Below, one piece after another: positions 52,671 through 61,468 of a DNA stretch of 64,000 bases. The notes beneath the pieces are model-generated. The model ran no database searches. It was not told the DNA's origin and worked only from the letters and a program-made list of their open reading frames with translations. The stretch is taken from the NCBI RefSeq assembly GCF_014268495.2, contig NZ_CP077087.1, positions 975,001 to 1,039,000 of the forward strand, read 5' to 3'. The translations under genes and the position numbers were made by a program. This DNA comes from Pseudomonas monsensis (GTDB lineage: Bacteria > Pseudomonadota > Gammaproteobacteria > Pseudomonadales > Pseudomonadaceae). Position 1 is the stretch's first letter. The number at the start of each line of letters is the position of its first letter.

Positions 52671-52700
52671 GCCGGCAACCTCACTCAAAGGAGTCATCGC

Positions 52701-52898
52701 ATGCAAGTGTTCAACGTTCAAGGCATGTCCTGCGGTCACTGTGTCAACGCCATCACCCGGGCGGTGCAGGCCAAGGATCCGGCGGCCAGCGTGCGGGTCG
52801 ATCTGGCGGCGAAAGAGGTCGGCGTGGAAAGTTCGCTGAGTGCCGAACAGGTGATCGAGGTCATCAGCGAGGAAGGCTACGCCGTGAAACTGGCCTGA
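52701..52898 (+). CDS. copZ: Copper chaperone CopZ
   Basis: 65-residue single heavy-metal-associated domain, MQVFNVQGMSCGHCVNAI with the Cu(I)-binding pair C11/C14, and the closing VISEEGYAVKLA. Delivers Cu(I) to CopA and/or CueR. AAAGGAG precedes the start. Confidence 0.94.
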   Translation: MQVFNVQGMSCGHCVNAITRAVQAKDPAASVRVDLAAKEVGVESSLSAEQVIEVISEEGYAVKLA

Positions 52899-52907
52899 TT
52901 GACCCCA

Positions 52908-52935
52908 GTGGCGAGGGAGCTTGCTCCCTCGCCAC
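52908..52935 (+). terminator. Hairpin after copZ (REP-like)
   Basis: Perfect 13-bp inverted repeat GTGGCGAGGGAGC/GCTCCCTCGCCAC with a 2-base gap, ten bases past the copZ stop; no long T-run, so it may be a REP half-site acting as a transcript end. Confidence 0.6.
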
Positions 52936-53047
52936 CGATTTGCGCCCGGCTTCCAGGTTATTTAATTGTTAGCGAGCTATCGGAATGTTCAAGGCGTCCA
53001 CGCGCGGCTAGACTGTCGGGCTGCCGACTTGCCAACCTGGGTGCCTG

Positions 53048-54250
53048 ATGAACTTCCGTACCATTCTGATTCTCGGAGCCTTGACCGCTTTCGGTCCTTT
53101 GGCCATCGACTTCTATTTGCCCGCCTTTCCCGCGATGGCGCTGGCCTTCGGCACCGACGAGAAACACGTGCAGATGACGCTGGCGGCGTATTTCGCCGGG
53201 TTGTCGATCGGTCAACTGGCGTACGGTCCGGTGGCGGATCGCTTCGGCCGACGGATTCCGTTGCTCGTGGGCCTGACGCTGTTCACCCTCGCCTCGCTGG
53301 CCTGCGCTTATGCACCGAATCTGGATTGGCTGATCGGTGCGCGTTTCGTGCAGGCGTTGGGCGGTTGCGCAGGCATGGTGATTGCCCGGGCGGTGGTCAG
53401 CGACAAATGCGACGCGGTCGGTTCGGCAAAAGTCTTCTCGCAGTTGATGCTGGTGATGGGCCTGGCGCCGATTCTGGCGCCGATGCTTGGCGGTCTGCTG
53501 GTCAACACCACGGGCTGGCAGTCGATCTTCCTGGCACTGACCGTGTTCAGTGCGCTGGCCGGACTGGCGGTCGCTCTGGGCCTGCCGGAAAGTATGCCGG
53601 CGCACATGCCGCGCCAACCGTTGTCCGGTGCCCTGCGCCAATACGGGCGCCTGCTGAAGGATCCGGTTTACCTCGGCCATGCGCTGACCGGCGGCATCGC
53701 CATTGCCGGGATGTTTGCCTATATCGCCGGTTCACCGTTCATCTTCATCAAGCTGTATGGCGTGCCGGCCGAGCATTTCGGCTGGCTGTTCGGTACCAAC
53801 GCGGCGGGCTTCATTCTCGTCGCACAGGTCAATGCGCGATTATTGGCCAAGCGTGGCCCGGCGTTCCTGCTGGCGCGCGCGGTCTGGGTTTATCTGGCGG
53901 CCGGGCTGACGCTGCTGGCCGTCAGCACCTTGCATACCGCGGCCTTGTGGCCATTGCTGATTCCATTGTTCATCTGTGTATCCAGCCTGGGCTGCATCAG
54001 TCCCAACGCTGCCGCTTGCGCGATGAACGGGCAGGGCGGCCGCGCCGGCAGCGCGTCGGCGTTGCTCGGTTGCATGCAGTTCAGTGTCGCCGCCGGGGCA
54101 TCGGCGCTGGTGGGCGTGCTGCACGACGGCACCGCCGTGCCGATGTCCATGGTCATCAGCCTGTGCGGTGTGCTGGTGGTGAGCGTCGCGATGCTCACCC
54201 GGCGTCTGCAGAATGCCCGAGCGTTGGCACAAGCCCAGGCGCAGGCCTGA
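53048..54250 (+). CDS. Bcr/CflA-family drug exporter
   Basis: 400-residue MFS efflux protein of the Bcr/CflA family: about 12 helices, N-terminal LGALTAFGPLAIDFYLPAFPAM and the A-motif GPVADRFGRRIPL, then RFVQALGGCAGMVIARAVV. Inner-membrane drug or metabolite antiport; the substrate is not predictable. Confidence 0.92.
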   Translation: MNFRTILILGALTAFGPLAIDFYLPAFPAMALAFGTDEKHVQMTLAAYFAGLSIGQLAYGPVADRFGRRIPLLVGLTLFTLASLACAYAPNLDWLIGARFVQALGGCAGMVIARAVVSDKCDAVGSAKVFSQLMLVMGLAPILAPMLGGLLVNTTGWQSIFLALTVFSALAGLAVALGLPESMPAHMPRQPLSGALRQYGRLLKDPVYLGHALTGGIAIAGMFAYIAGSPFIFIKLYGVPAEHFGWLFGTNAAGFILVAQVNARLLAKRGPAFLLARAVWVYLAAGLTLLAVSTLHTAALWPLLIPLFICVSSLGCISPNAAACAMNGQGGRAGSASALLGCMQFSVAAGASALVGVLHDGTAVPMSMVISLCGVLVVSVAMLTRRLQNARALAQAQAQA

Positions 54251-54257
54251 ACAGTCG

Positions 54258-54431
54258 TCAGCCAGCAGCGCGCTGTTGGCTGCGGTCGGGAATCTGATGG
54301 GGGGCGCAGAGTCGCGCTTCGAGGGTGCGGGTAAAGGCCAGTGCTTCGGCTTCACTGCGGAAAGTGACGGCGTGTTGGTCCAGACGAACCTGCCATTGAG
54401 ACTTTGCCACTTCTTTTATCAGGATCTTCAT
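54258..54431 (-). CDS. 57-residue conserved-looking small protein
   Basis: A short gene: ATG at 54431, TGA at 54258-54260, coding MKILIKEVAKSQWQV...RSQQRAAG. GGGAGG lies six bases before the start, the best ribosome site in the neighbourhood. Predicted beta-beta-alpha (ILIKEVAKSQWQVRLDQHAV, then SEAEALAFTRTLEARL), like small DUF2188-type proteins. No signal or membrane segment. Convergent with the Bcr gene, 7 bases apart. Function unknown. Confidence 0.7.
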   Translation of the reverse strand: MKILIKEVAKSQWQVRLDQHAVTFRSEAEALAFTRTLEARLCAPHQIPDRSQQRAAG

Positions 54432-54581
54432 TGCTGACCTCCCTTGCGTAAAAGATGTATCGCAGAGTTTTCGATTGTAGACCTGAATACGATCGCAATT
54501 GTGACAAGGGTCAACTGTCAGACTGACGGCAAAAAGCCCTCGAAGCCCGCAGGAGCTGCCGAGGGCTGCGATCCTTTGCCT

Positions 54582-55595
54582 TTAGAAACTTTCTAAAACA
54601 ATTTTCCCCTTGGCCTTGCCACTTTCCAGCAACGCATGGGCCCGACGCAGGTTGGCCGCGTTGATCGTGCCGAAGTGCTCGCCCACGGTTGTCTTCAATG
54701 TCCCGGCGTCAATCAGTTCGGCCACACGATTGAGCAGGTTGTGCTGCTCGATCATGTCGGCGGTTTCGAACAGCGAACGGGTGTACATGAACTCCCAGTG
54801 CAGCGACAGGCTCTTGCGCTTGAGCTTGGTCACGTCCAGGGATTTCGGATCGTCGATCAGTGCCAGCTTGCCTTGCGGTGCCAGGGCTTCGACCAGTTGA
54901 TCCAGGTGTTGATCGGTCTGGGTCAGGCTGGCGACGTGGGTCACGCTGTCAATGCCGGCGCGCTTCAGTTCTTCACTCAGCGGCTGACTGTGATCGATCA
55001 CCAGATCGGCGCCCAACTGGCTGACCCAGTCGCGGGTCTGCGCACGGGAAGCGGTGCCGATCACGTTGAGCCCGGTCAGTTGACTGGCCAGTTGCGTCAG
55101 GATCGAGCCGACGCCACCGGCTGCTCCGACGATCAGCAGGCTCTGGCCTTCATCGGTGTTGCCTTCGCGAATCTGCAGGCGCTCGAACAGCAATTCCCAC
55201 GCGGTAATCGCCGTCAGCGGCAGGGCTGCGGCTTCGGCAAAACCCAGCGACTTGGGCATATGGCCGACGATCCGCTCATCGACCACGTGCAGTTCACTGT
55301 TGCCGCCGGCGCGGGCGATGGAGCCGGCATAAAAGACCTTGTCGCCGGCCTTGAACAGCGTCACTTCGCTGCCGACGGCCTTGACCACACCGGCCACGTC
55401 CCAGCCGAGCACTTTTGCCGCGCCGTTTTCAGGGGCCACGTTCTGCCGCACTTTGGTATCGACCGGGTTGACCGAAATGGCTTTGACTTCCACCAGCACG
55501 TCGCGCGGGCCGGCGACCGGTTCTGGCAGTTCGATGTCTTGCAGGGCTTTTTCGTCGCTGATCGGCAGGGAGGCGTAGTAGGCAATGGCTTTCAT
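54582..55595 (-). CDS. Zinc-type alcohol dehydrogenase/quinone reductase family protein
   Basis: 337-residue medium-chain oxidoreductase. N-terminal GroES-like domain (SVNPVDTKVRQ, LGWDVAGVVKAVG) and Rossmann domain with LLIVGAAGGVGSILTQLA. Lacks the structural zinc cysteine cluster, so it is a QOR-like NADPH reductase for quinones or enones. Divergent from the LysR-type gene that probably regulates it. Confidence 0.9.
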   Translation of the reverse strand: MKAIAYYASLPISDEKALQDIELPEPVAGPRDVLVEVKAISVNPVDTKVRQNVAPENGAAKVLGWDVAGVVKAVGSEVTLFKAGDKVFYAGSIARAGGNSELHVVDERIVGHMPKSLGFAEAAALPLTAITAWELLFERLQIREGNTDEGQSLLIVGAAGGVGSILTQLASQLTGLNVIGTASRAQTRDWVSQLGADLVIDHSQPLSEELKRAGIDSVTHVASLTQTDQHLDQLVEALAPQGKLALIDDPKSLDVTKLKRKSLSLHWEFMYTRSLFETADMIEQHNLLNRVAELIDAGTLKTTVGEHFGTINAANLRRAHALLESGKAKGKIVLESF

Positions 55596-55712
55596 GGGTG
55601 GACTCCAGAAGTGGGGACAACGATGGGACAGATGATTGGCTATTTCTCTGCAAGATAAAACCGGCTAAAACAGCAGTCTCTTTCAATATTTTTTTGATAA
55701 TCGGGGCTGAGG

Positions 55713-56642
55713 ATGCTGCGTTTCGATGACTTGCAGTTGTTTGTTCGCGCGGCGGATCTGGGCAGTCTGTCGGCGGCGGCGCGGGTGATGGACATGTCGG
55801 CGGCGGTCGCCAGTGCGGCGTTGAAGCGAATCGAACAGCAGCTGGGCGCACGCCTGCTGGCTCGTTCGACGCGCAGCCTGCGCCTGACGGCCGAGGGCGA
55901 GGGCTTTCTCGAATACGCCCGGGCGGCGCTGAGCAATCTCGACGAGGGCCGGCGTCTGCTGGCCAGCGGGCAGGATCAGGTCAGCGGGATTCTGCAGCTG
56001 TCGGCGCCGTCGGATTTCGGGCGCAATCTATTGCTGCCCTGGCTCGATGATTTCCAGCGCGCACATCCGAAACTGACGGTACGCCTGTTATTGGGGGACC
56101 GCATCGCCGACCTGTTCCGTCAGCCGGTGGACATCGCCTTGCGTTATGGCGAACCGGAAGACTCCAGCCTGATCGCCTTGCCCATCGCTGCGCATAACCG
56201 CCGCGTGCTCTGTGCCTCCCCGGCCTATCTGGCGCGGTATGGTGAACCGCGCCAGCTCGAACAACTGGCCCAGCACAATTGCCTGTTGTACATGCTTGGC
56301 AGCCGCGTCCACGACCATTGGAGTTTCCACGACGGCAAACGTGAAGTCGGCCTGACGGTCAGCGGCGACCGCTTCAGCGATGACGCGGACGTGGTGCGCT
56401 TATGGGCCGTGGCGGGGGCGGGCATTGCCTACAAATCCTGGCTGGACGTGGGCGCCGACGTGCTGGCGGGGCGCCTCAAAGTGCTGTTGCCGGAGTTGCT
56501 GTGCGAGCGCGCTCCGCTGAATTTGTTGTGCGCCCATCGCGCCCAATTGAGTAAGCCGGTGAACCTGCTGAGGGAAATGCTCGCCAGTCGATGCGCCGAT
56601 TTGAGTAGTCAATTTCCCGCTTTCCCGAGAGTTGATCATTAG
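55713..56642 (+). CDS. LysR-family transcriptional regulator
   Basis: 309 residues: winged HTH (1-60; DDLQLFVRAADLGSLSAAARVM, LKRIEQQLGARLL) and LysR substrate domain (about 90-300). Belongs to the CrgA-like group of single-target repressors by its short, charged C-terminus. Divergent from the oxidoreductase gene across 117 bases, the usual arrangement for a regulator of its neighbour. Confidence 0.92.
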   Translation: MLRFDDLQLFVRAADLGSLSAAARVMDMSAAVASAALKRIEQQLGARLLARSTRSLRLTAEGEGFLEYARAALSNLDEGRRLLASGQDQVSGILQLSAPSDFGRNLLLPWLDDFQRAHPKLTVRLLLGDRIADLFRQPVDIALRYGEPEDSSLIALPIAAHNRRVLCASPAYLARYGEPRQLEQLAQHNCLLYMLGSRVHDHWSFHDGKREVGLTVSGDRFSDDADVVRLWAVAGAGIAYKSWLDVGADVLAGRLKVLLPELLCERAPLNLLCAHRAQLSKPVNLLREMLASRCADLSSQFPAFPRVDH

Positions 56643-56959
56643 TCGCAGGTAAATAGAGAAATTTCTCTCAGGAACAATCACCACCCGTGCAGGCCCCGTT
56701 ACAGGACGCGGCGCCCATCCCGCTTATACTAGCGTCCGCCTCAAGCCAGTACGCAAACCCCGGCCCGGACACCGTCCGGCCGACCGGGCGCTGTTTAATG
56801 TCTGCCAGCGCCACCGCGGCGAGATCAGTGCCGCAGGCTGCTGAGCCAATGGCCTGCCTTGCCCCGGTTCAGGGTGATGCGCGCGCCTTGGCCGATGCCC
56901 CATTACTGGTCAAGATGTCTCCGAGCAGTAGACGATACGATTCCACAGGGAGTGAATAC
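56643..56959. other. Intergenic region before the ArsR-type gene
   Basis: 317 bases. A TATACT -10-like box at 56725-56730 is visible without a clear -35; a small palindrome AGAGAAATTTCTCT sits at about 56657-56670. An upstream open frame joined to the regulator is not supported by a ribosome site. Confidence 0.4.
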
Positions 56960-57691
56960 ATGGAACATGCACCTTGCATCAGCCAGATCGCCACGCTGCT
57001 GGCCGATCCCAAGCGCAGCGCGATGATGTGGGCGTTGATGGATGGCTCGGCCCGCCAATCCGAGGAGCTGGCGTTGCTGGCAGGGTTGTCACCATCCTCG
57101 GCGAGCGCGCATCTGGCGCGTCTGTCCACTGGCGGTCTGTTGAAGGTCGAAGTCCGTGGTCGCAAACGCTTTTTCCGTCTCTCGGCACCCGAGGTCGGCG
57201 CCGCCATCGAAGCGCTGGCCAGCGCCACCATCGCCAGCGCACCACGGGACATTCCCGAGATTTTCAAACGCACCACACCGATGGCCAAATCCCAGGCGGC
57301 ACCTTCTTCGCTGTTGCGCGCACGCTTTTGCGATGACCACCTGGGCGGCACGCTGGCCGCTGACCTGTATCAGCGACTGCTCGACGTCGGCTGGATCGAA
57401 CAGTTTGAGCAACGCGTAGTGGTCACCCACAAGGGCGCGAAACAGCTGGCCGGTCGCGGGGTTTTCATCCAGGCACTGGCACACCGCAATGTGCAGGTGG
57501 CCTGCGCCTGTCCGGACTGGAGCGAGCGACGCCCACACCTGGGCGGCTCTCTCGGCGCGGCGCTGCTGCAGTTGTTCATGCAGTCGGGATGGCTGACCTT
57601 GCCCAATGACTCCAGAGCCCTGCAATTGACGGCCACAGGCCAGCGTGAATTGCAGCGGTTTGCCCGGGAAACCGAGCTGGAAATGGCGTGA
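56960..57691 (+). CDS. ArsR-family helix-turn-helix regulator with C-terminal domain
   Basis: 243 residues. N-terminal winged HTH of ArsR type (about 6-85; IATLLADPKRSAMMWALMDG, LAGLSPSSASAHLARL). The C-terminal half is larger than in plain ArsR proteins and has a CACPDWSERRPHLGG motif. Start ATG 56960 has GGGAG. Longer readings add 91 residues without a ribosome site. Next gene, MFS, is 131 bases on and could be a target. Confidence 0.83.
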   Translation: MEHAPCISQIATLLADPKRSAMMWALMDGSARQSEELALLAGLSPSSASAHLARLSTGGLLKVEVRGRKRFFRLSAPEVGAAIEALASATIASAPRDIPEIFKRTTPMAKSQAAPSSLLRARFCDDHLGGTLAADLYQRLLDVGWIEQFEQRVVVTHKGAKQLAGRGVFIQALAHRNVQVACACPDWSERRPHLGGSLGAALLQLFMQSGWLTLPNDSRALQLTATGQRELQRFARETELEMA

Positions 57692-57822
57692 TAGAGCATT
57701 CGTGATCGACGTCAGGCCGTCCCGGCGTCGCCTACGACTGCGAGCAGGTCGCATTCAGTACGACCTCTGAATCACCATCGCGCACACTCGATCCGGGGAA
57801 TTTCCGGATGGGGGAGCACGAT

Positions 57823-59205
57823 ATGGACACTCAACGCTTTAGCGCGGCAGAACGCCTGGAACGTCTGCCACTGAGCGGGTATCACCGCATCATTTTCATC
57901 ATTATTGCTTTGGCGTTCTTCTTCGACTCCATGGACCTGGCGATGATGACGTTCCTGCTCGGCTCGATCAAAAGCGAATTCGGCCTGAGCAGCGCGCAAG
58001 CCGGCCTGCTCGCCAGTTCGAGTTTTTTCGGCATGGTGCTGGGGGCGTCGCTGTCGGGCCTGCTCGCCGACCGTTTCGGCCGCAAGCCGGTGTTCCAGTG
58101 GAGCATCGTGTTGTGGGGCGTCGCCAGTTACCTGTGCTCGACGGCGCAAACCGTCGAGATGCTCACGCTGTTCCGCATCCTGTTGGGAATCGGCATGGGC
58201 ATGGAGTTTCCCATCGCTCAGTCGATGTTGTCGGAGCTGATTCCGGCGCAACGACGCGGACGCTACATTGCCCTGATGGATGGTTTCTGGCCGTTGGGGT
58301 TTGTTGCGGCCGGGGTGCTGTCGTATTTCCTGCTGCCAGTTATTGGCTGGCGCGACATCTTTCTGGTGCTGGCGGTGCCGGCGGTGTTTGTCCTGGCGAT
58401 CCGTTTCTTTATCCCCGAATCGCCGCGCTGGCTGGAACAGGCCGGGCGGCATGAGGCGGCAGACAAGGTCTTGGCCGCGATCGAACAGCGCGTGCGCGCA
58501 TCGCTCGGTGTCACCACGTTGCCCGAGCCGGTGAGTTTGCCGCGGACGGTGACGCCACCGGGCAGCTTTTTCTCGGCCCTCAAGCAAATCTGGTCGGCGC
58601 AATACCGCCGCCGCACGACGATGATCTGGAGTTTGTGGTTTTTCGCGCTGTTGGGTTTTTACGGCCTGACGTCGTGGCTCAGTGCATTGCTGCAACAGTC
58701 GGGTTTCGCCGTGACCCAGTCGGTGTATTACACGGTGCTGATCTCGCTCGGCGGGATTCCCGGGTTTCTGATGGCGGCGTGGCTGGTCGAGCGCTGGGGG
58801 CGCAAACCGGTGTGCATCGTCACCTTGCTCGGCGGTGGGGTGATGGCGTTTTTCTATGGCCAGAGCGCGGTGTTCGGCGGCAACGTGGCACTGCTGATCA
58901 GTACGGGGCTGCTGATGCAGTTTTTCCTGTTCGGCATGTGGGCGGTGCTCTACACCTACACGCCCGAGTTGTATCCAACCTCGGCGCGGGCGACCGGTTC
59001 GGGGTTTGCCTCGGCGATTGGCCGGGTCGGCTCATTGCTCGGGCCGTTGGTGACCGGGCTGGTGTTTCCGATAACCGGGCAGGGCGGGGTGTTTGCGCTG
59101 GGGGCGTTGTGTTTTGCGATCGCGGCGGGGGTGGTGTGGCTGTTCGGGATGGAAACGCGGGGCAAGACGCTGGAGGAGCTGACTGAAACCCAAGTCGCAG
59201 GCTGA
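57823..59205 (+). CDS. MFS transporter (sugar-porter type, NiaP-like)
   Basis: 460 residues with about 12 helices: LAFFFDSMDLAMMTFLLG in helix 1, LADRFGRKPVFQW, RFFIPESPRWLEQAGR (sugar-porter PESPRW), and PELYPTSARATGSG near helix 10. ATG 57823 follows GGGGGAGC; an ATG at 57808 is the alternative. Organic-acid or vitamin uptake of the NiaP/4-hydroxybenzoate branch is likely; substrate not determined. Confidence 0.85.
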   Translation: MDTQRFSAAERLERLPLSGYHRIIFIIIALAFFFDSMDLAMMTFLLGSIKSEFGLSSAQAGLLASSSFFGMVLGASLSGLLADRFGRKPVFQWSIVLWGVASYLCSTAQTVEMLTLFRILLGIGMGMEFPIAQSMLSELIPAQRRGRYIALMDGFWPLGFVAAGVLSYFLLPVIGWRDIFLVLAVPAVFVLAIRFFIPESPRWLEQAGRHEAADKVLAAIEQRVRASLGVTTLPEPVSLPRTVTPPGSFFSALKQIWSAQYRRRTTMIWSLWFFALLGFYGLTSWLSALLQQSGFAVTQSVYYTVLISLGGIPGFLMAAWLVERWGRKPVCIVTLLGGGVMAFFYGQSAVFGGNVALLISTGLLMQFFLFGMWAVLYTYTPELYPTSARATGSGFASAIGRVGSLLGPLVTGLVFPITGQGGVFALGALCFAIAAGVVWLFGMETRGKTLEELTETQVAG

Positions 59206-59218
59206 ACACAAATCCAAT

Positions 59219-59307
59219 TGTAGGAGTGAGCCTGCTCGCGATGGCGGTGTGTCAGATACAGATGTTTCGACTGACACGACGCAATCGCGAGCAGGCTCAC
59301 TCCTGCA
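59219..59307. repeat. REP palindrome pair
   Basis: TGTAGGAGTGAGCCTGCTCGCGAT (left) and ATCGCGAGCAGGCTCACTCCTGCA (right) between the convergent MFS and adenine deaminase genes. Confidence 0.88.
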
Positions 59308-59326
59308 AAGGGTTATGCGCTGAGGT

Positions 59327-60280
59327 TTACGGTTTTACCAGACGCGCATCCAGGCTGTTTTGCGCCAGGCGCTTGGCCTGATCCTGGGTCATGCCCAGGT
59401 GTTCGTACAACGCATGGAAGTTCTCGGTGACATAACCGCCGAAGTACGCCGGGTCATCGGAGTTCACCGTGACCTTCACCCCACGCTCGAGCATGTCGAG
59501 GATGTTGTGCTGCGACATATGATCGAACACGCAGAGCTTGGTGTTCGACAGCGGGCACACGGTCAGCGGGATCTGCTCGTCGATGATCCGCTGCATCAGG
59601 CGCTCGTCCTCGATGGCGCGCACGCCATGGTCGATGCGCTGGATTTTCAGCAGGTCGATCGCTTCCCAGATGTACTCCGGCGGACCTTCTTCACCGGCGT
59701 GGGCGACGGTCAGGAAACCTTCGTGGCGAGCACGGTCGAACACCCGCTGGAATTTGCTTGGCGGGTGGCCCATCTCGGAACTGTCGAGGCCGACGGCAAC
59801 GAAGGCGTCACGGAACGGCAGCGCCTGATCGAGGGTTTTCTGTGCTTCGTCTTCGCTCAGGTGGCGCAGGAAACTGAGGATCAAACCGCTGGTGATGCCC
59901 AGTTGCTGCTCGCCATCCTTCAGCGCCGCGGCGATACCGTTGAGCACCACTTCGAACGGGATGCCCCGGTCGGTGTGGGTCTGCGGGTCGAAGAACGGCT
60001 CGGTGTGAATCACGTTCTGCGCCTTGCAGCGCAACAGGTAGGCCCAAGTCAGGTCGTAGAAATCCTGGGAGGTGCGCAGCACGTCGGCGCCCTGGTAATA
60101 CAGGTCGAGGAATTCCTGCAGGTTGTTGAAGGCGTAAGCCTTGCGCAGGGTTTCGACGTCGCTCCACGGCAGGGCGATCTTGTTGCGTTCGGCCAGGGCG
60201 AACAGCAGCTCGGGCTCCAGCGAGCCTTCCAGGTGCAGGTGCAGTTCAGCCTTGGGCAAGGCGTTGAGCCAGTCGTACAT
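59327..60280 (-). CDS. Adenine deaminase (adenosine deaminase family)
   Basis: Zinc hydrolase of the adenosine deaminase family; the Pseudomonas member PA0148 acts on adenine. 317 residues with the first metal histidines H14 and H16 (ELHLHLEG), HAGEEG with the catalytic histidine/glutamate, IDHGVRAIED, and SDDPAYFGG with the final metal aspartates. Follows the 2-oxoglutarate oxygenase gene by 80 bases on the same strand. Confidence 0.92.
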   Translation of the reverse strand: MYDWLNALPKAELHLHLEGSLEPELLFALAERNKIALPWSDVETLRKAYAFNNLQEFLDLYYQGADVLRTSQDFYDLTWAYLLRCKAQNVIHTEPFFDPQTHTDRGIPFEVVLNGIAAALKDGEQQLGITSGLILSFLRHLSEDEAQKTLDQALPFRDAFVAVGLDSSEMGHPPSKFQRVFDRARHEGFLTVAHAGEEGPPEYIWEAIDLLKIQRIDHGVRAIEDERLMQRIIDEQIPLTVCPLSNTKLCVFDHMSQHNILDMLERGVKVTVNSDDPAYFGGYVTENFHALYEHLGMTQDQAKRLAQNSLDARLVKP

Positions 60281-60360
60281 ATGCTTTTCTCATCAGGTGC
60301 AATGACGGCATTCTACAGATGCTCGCCGAAACAATTGGCAAAACCTGACCAAGCGATCCA

Positions 60361-61326
60361 TCAGACCGCTTCCTGCTCGCGACGATAGGCGTAGGTGTCG
60401 GCAAAGCGCGACAGCAGGAATTCGGCGCAGGTGGTGGTCGGATATTTCGCCGGGTGTTGTGAGTCCTGGCAACCGGGCAGGCATTCGATGCGCGTGTCCG
60501 GGTGCGGCTCGGCGAAGAACGGCATTGAGTAGCGATCCACCCCCAGCGGGCTGATCACCCGGTGCGGTGTCGAGCGATAACGGTCGTTGCTCCAGCGCGC
60601 CATCATGTCGCCGAGGTTGACCACGAAGGTGCCTTCGATGGGCGGCGCATCAATCCAGTCGCCATTGACGTTTTTCACCTGCAGGCCGCCGGCGCTGTCC
60701 TGATAGAGCAGGGTGATGCAGCCATAATCGGTGTGCGCCCCGGCGCCTTGCTGCTCGGCGCTGCTGGCGGTGTGGCGCGGCGGGTAGTGGATCATGCGCA
60801 GCACGCTGACCGGCTCATTGAAGCGCGAGTCGAAGAAATCACGCTCGATGCCCAGCGCAATGGTCATCGCCCGCAACAGGGTTTGCGCCAGCGCCTGCAT
60901 GTCGAGGTAATGCTGCTCCATCAAGGCTTCCCAGCCTGCTTGCGCCGGATGGCGATTGGGCCCGCGCAGCGGTTTTTCCGCGAGCACGTCTGGATGATCG
61001 GCCGGCAGGTGCAAGCCCATGTCGAAGGTTTCTTTGAGGTCGCTGGGTTTGTCCGGGTCGAGCTGCTCGGTGGCGATAGCGCCGTAGCCGCGATGATGGC
61101 GGGTCTGGGTGATGTCGATCCTGAGTTTTTCTTCGGCCGGTTGTGCGAAAAAGCGCTGCGCGTGATCGAGCAGGGCGGCGATGCGTTGCGTGGAAATCGG
61201 ATGGCCCTTGATGTAGAAGAAGCCCCATTCGCGGCAGGCCTGGTCGATGTGCCCGGCCACGGCGGGCCAGGCGTGTTCGTCGTTGGAGTAGAGCGGGCTG
61301 ATGTCGATGATCGGAAGCTGATCCAT
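60361..61326 (-). CDS. Isopenicillin N synthase-type 2-oxoglutarate/Fe(II) oxygenase
   Basis: Non-haem iron oxygenase, 321 residues. N-terminal DIOX_N region (LPIIDISPLYSNDEHAWP, RFFAQPAEEKLRI) and the core with the iron triad H-x-D (GAHTDYGC) and distal H (YRSTPHRVISP), then the cosubstrate arginine region (DRYSMPFF). ATG 61326 has AAGGA at seven bases. In P. aeruginosa the same order (PA0146-PA0148) is present, as I recall. Substrate unknown. Confidence 0.88.
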   Translation of the reverse strand: MDQLPIIDISPLYSNDEHAWPAVAGHIDQACREWGFFYIKGHPISTQRIAALLDHAQRFFAQPAEEKLRIDITQTRHHRGYGAIATEQLDPDKPSDLKETFDMGLHLPADHPDVLAEKPLRGPNRHPAQAGWEALMEQHYLDMQALAQTLLRAMTIALGIERDFFDSRFNEPVSVLRMIHYPPRHTASSAEQQGAGAHTDYGCITLLYQDSAGGLQVKNVNGDWIDAPPIEGTFVVNLGDMMARWSNDRYRSTPHRVISPLGVDRYSMPFFAEPHPDTRIECLPGCQDSQHPAKYPTTTCAEFLLSRFADTYAYRREQEAV

Positions 61327-61356
61327 ACGCAATCCTTGAATACGCTGAAACTCAAA

Positions 61357-61447
61357 TGTGGGAGCTGGCTTGCCAGCGATAGCGGTCTGACAGGCAACAA
61401 TGATGTTGAATGTGATGGCCTCATCGCTGGCAAGCCAGCTCCCACAG
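61357..61447. repeat. REP palindrome pair
   Basis: TGTGGGAGCTGGCTTGCCAGCGAT (left) and ATCGCTGGCAAGCCAGCTCCCACA (right), between the oxygenase and BMP genes of one strand. Confidence 0.87.
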
Positions 61448-61468
61448 GGTCCGTGTCGTTAGTAAAAG

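Noticed and set aside
56687..56959. 91-residue N-terminal extension of the ArsR-type protein
   Set aside because: Low similarity to any regulator start; ATG 56960 has a good ribosome site and begins the HTH correctly.
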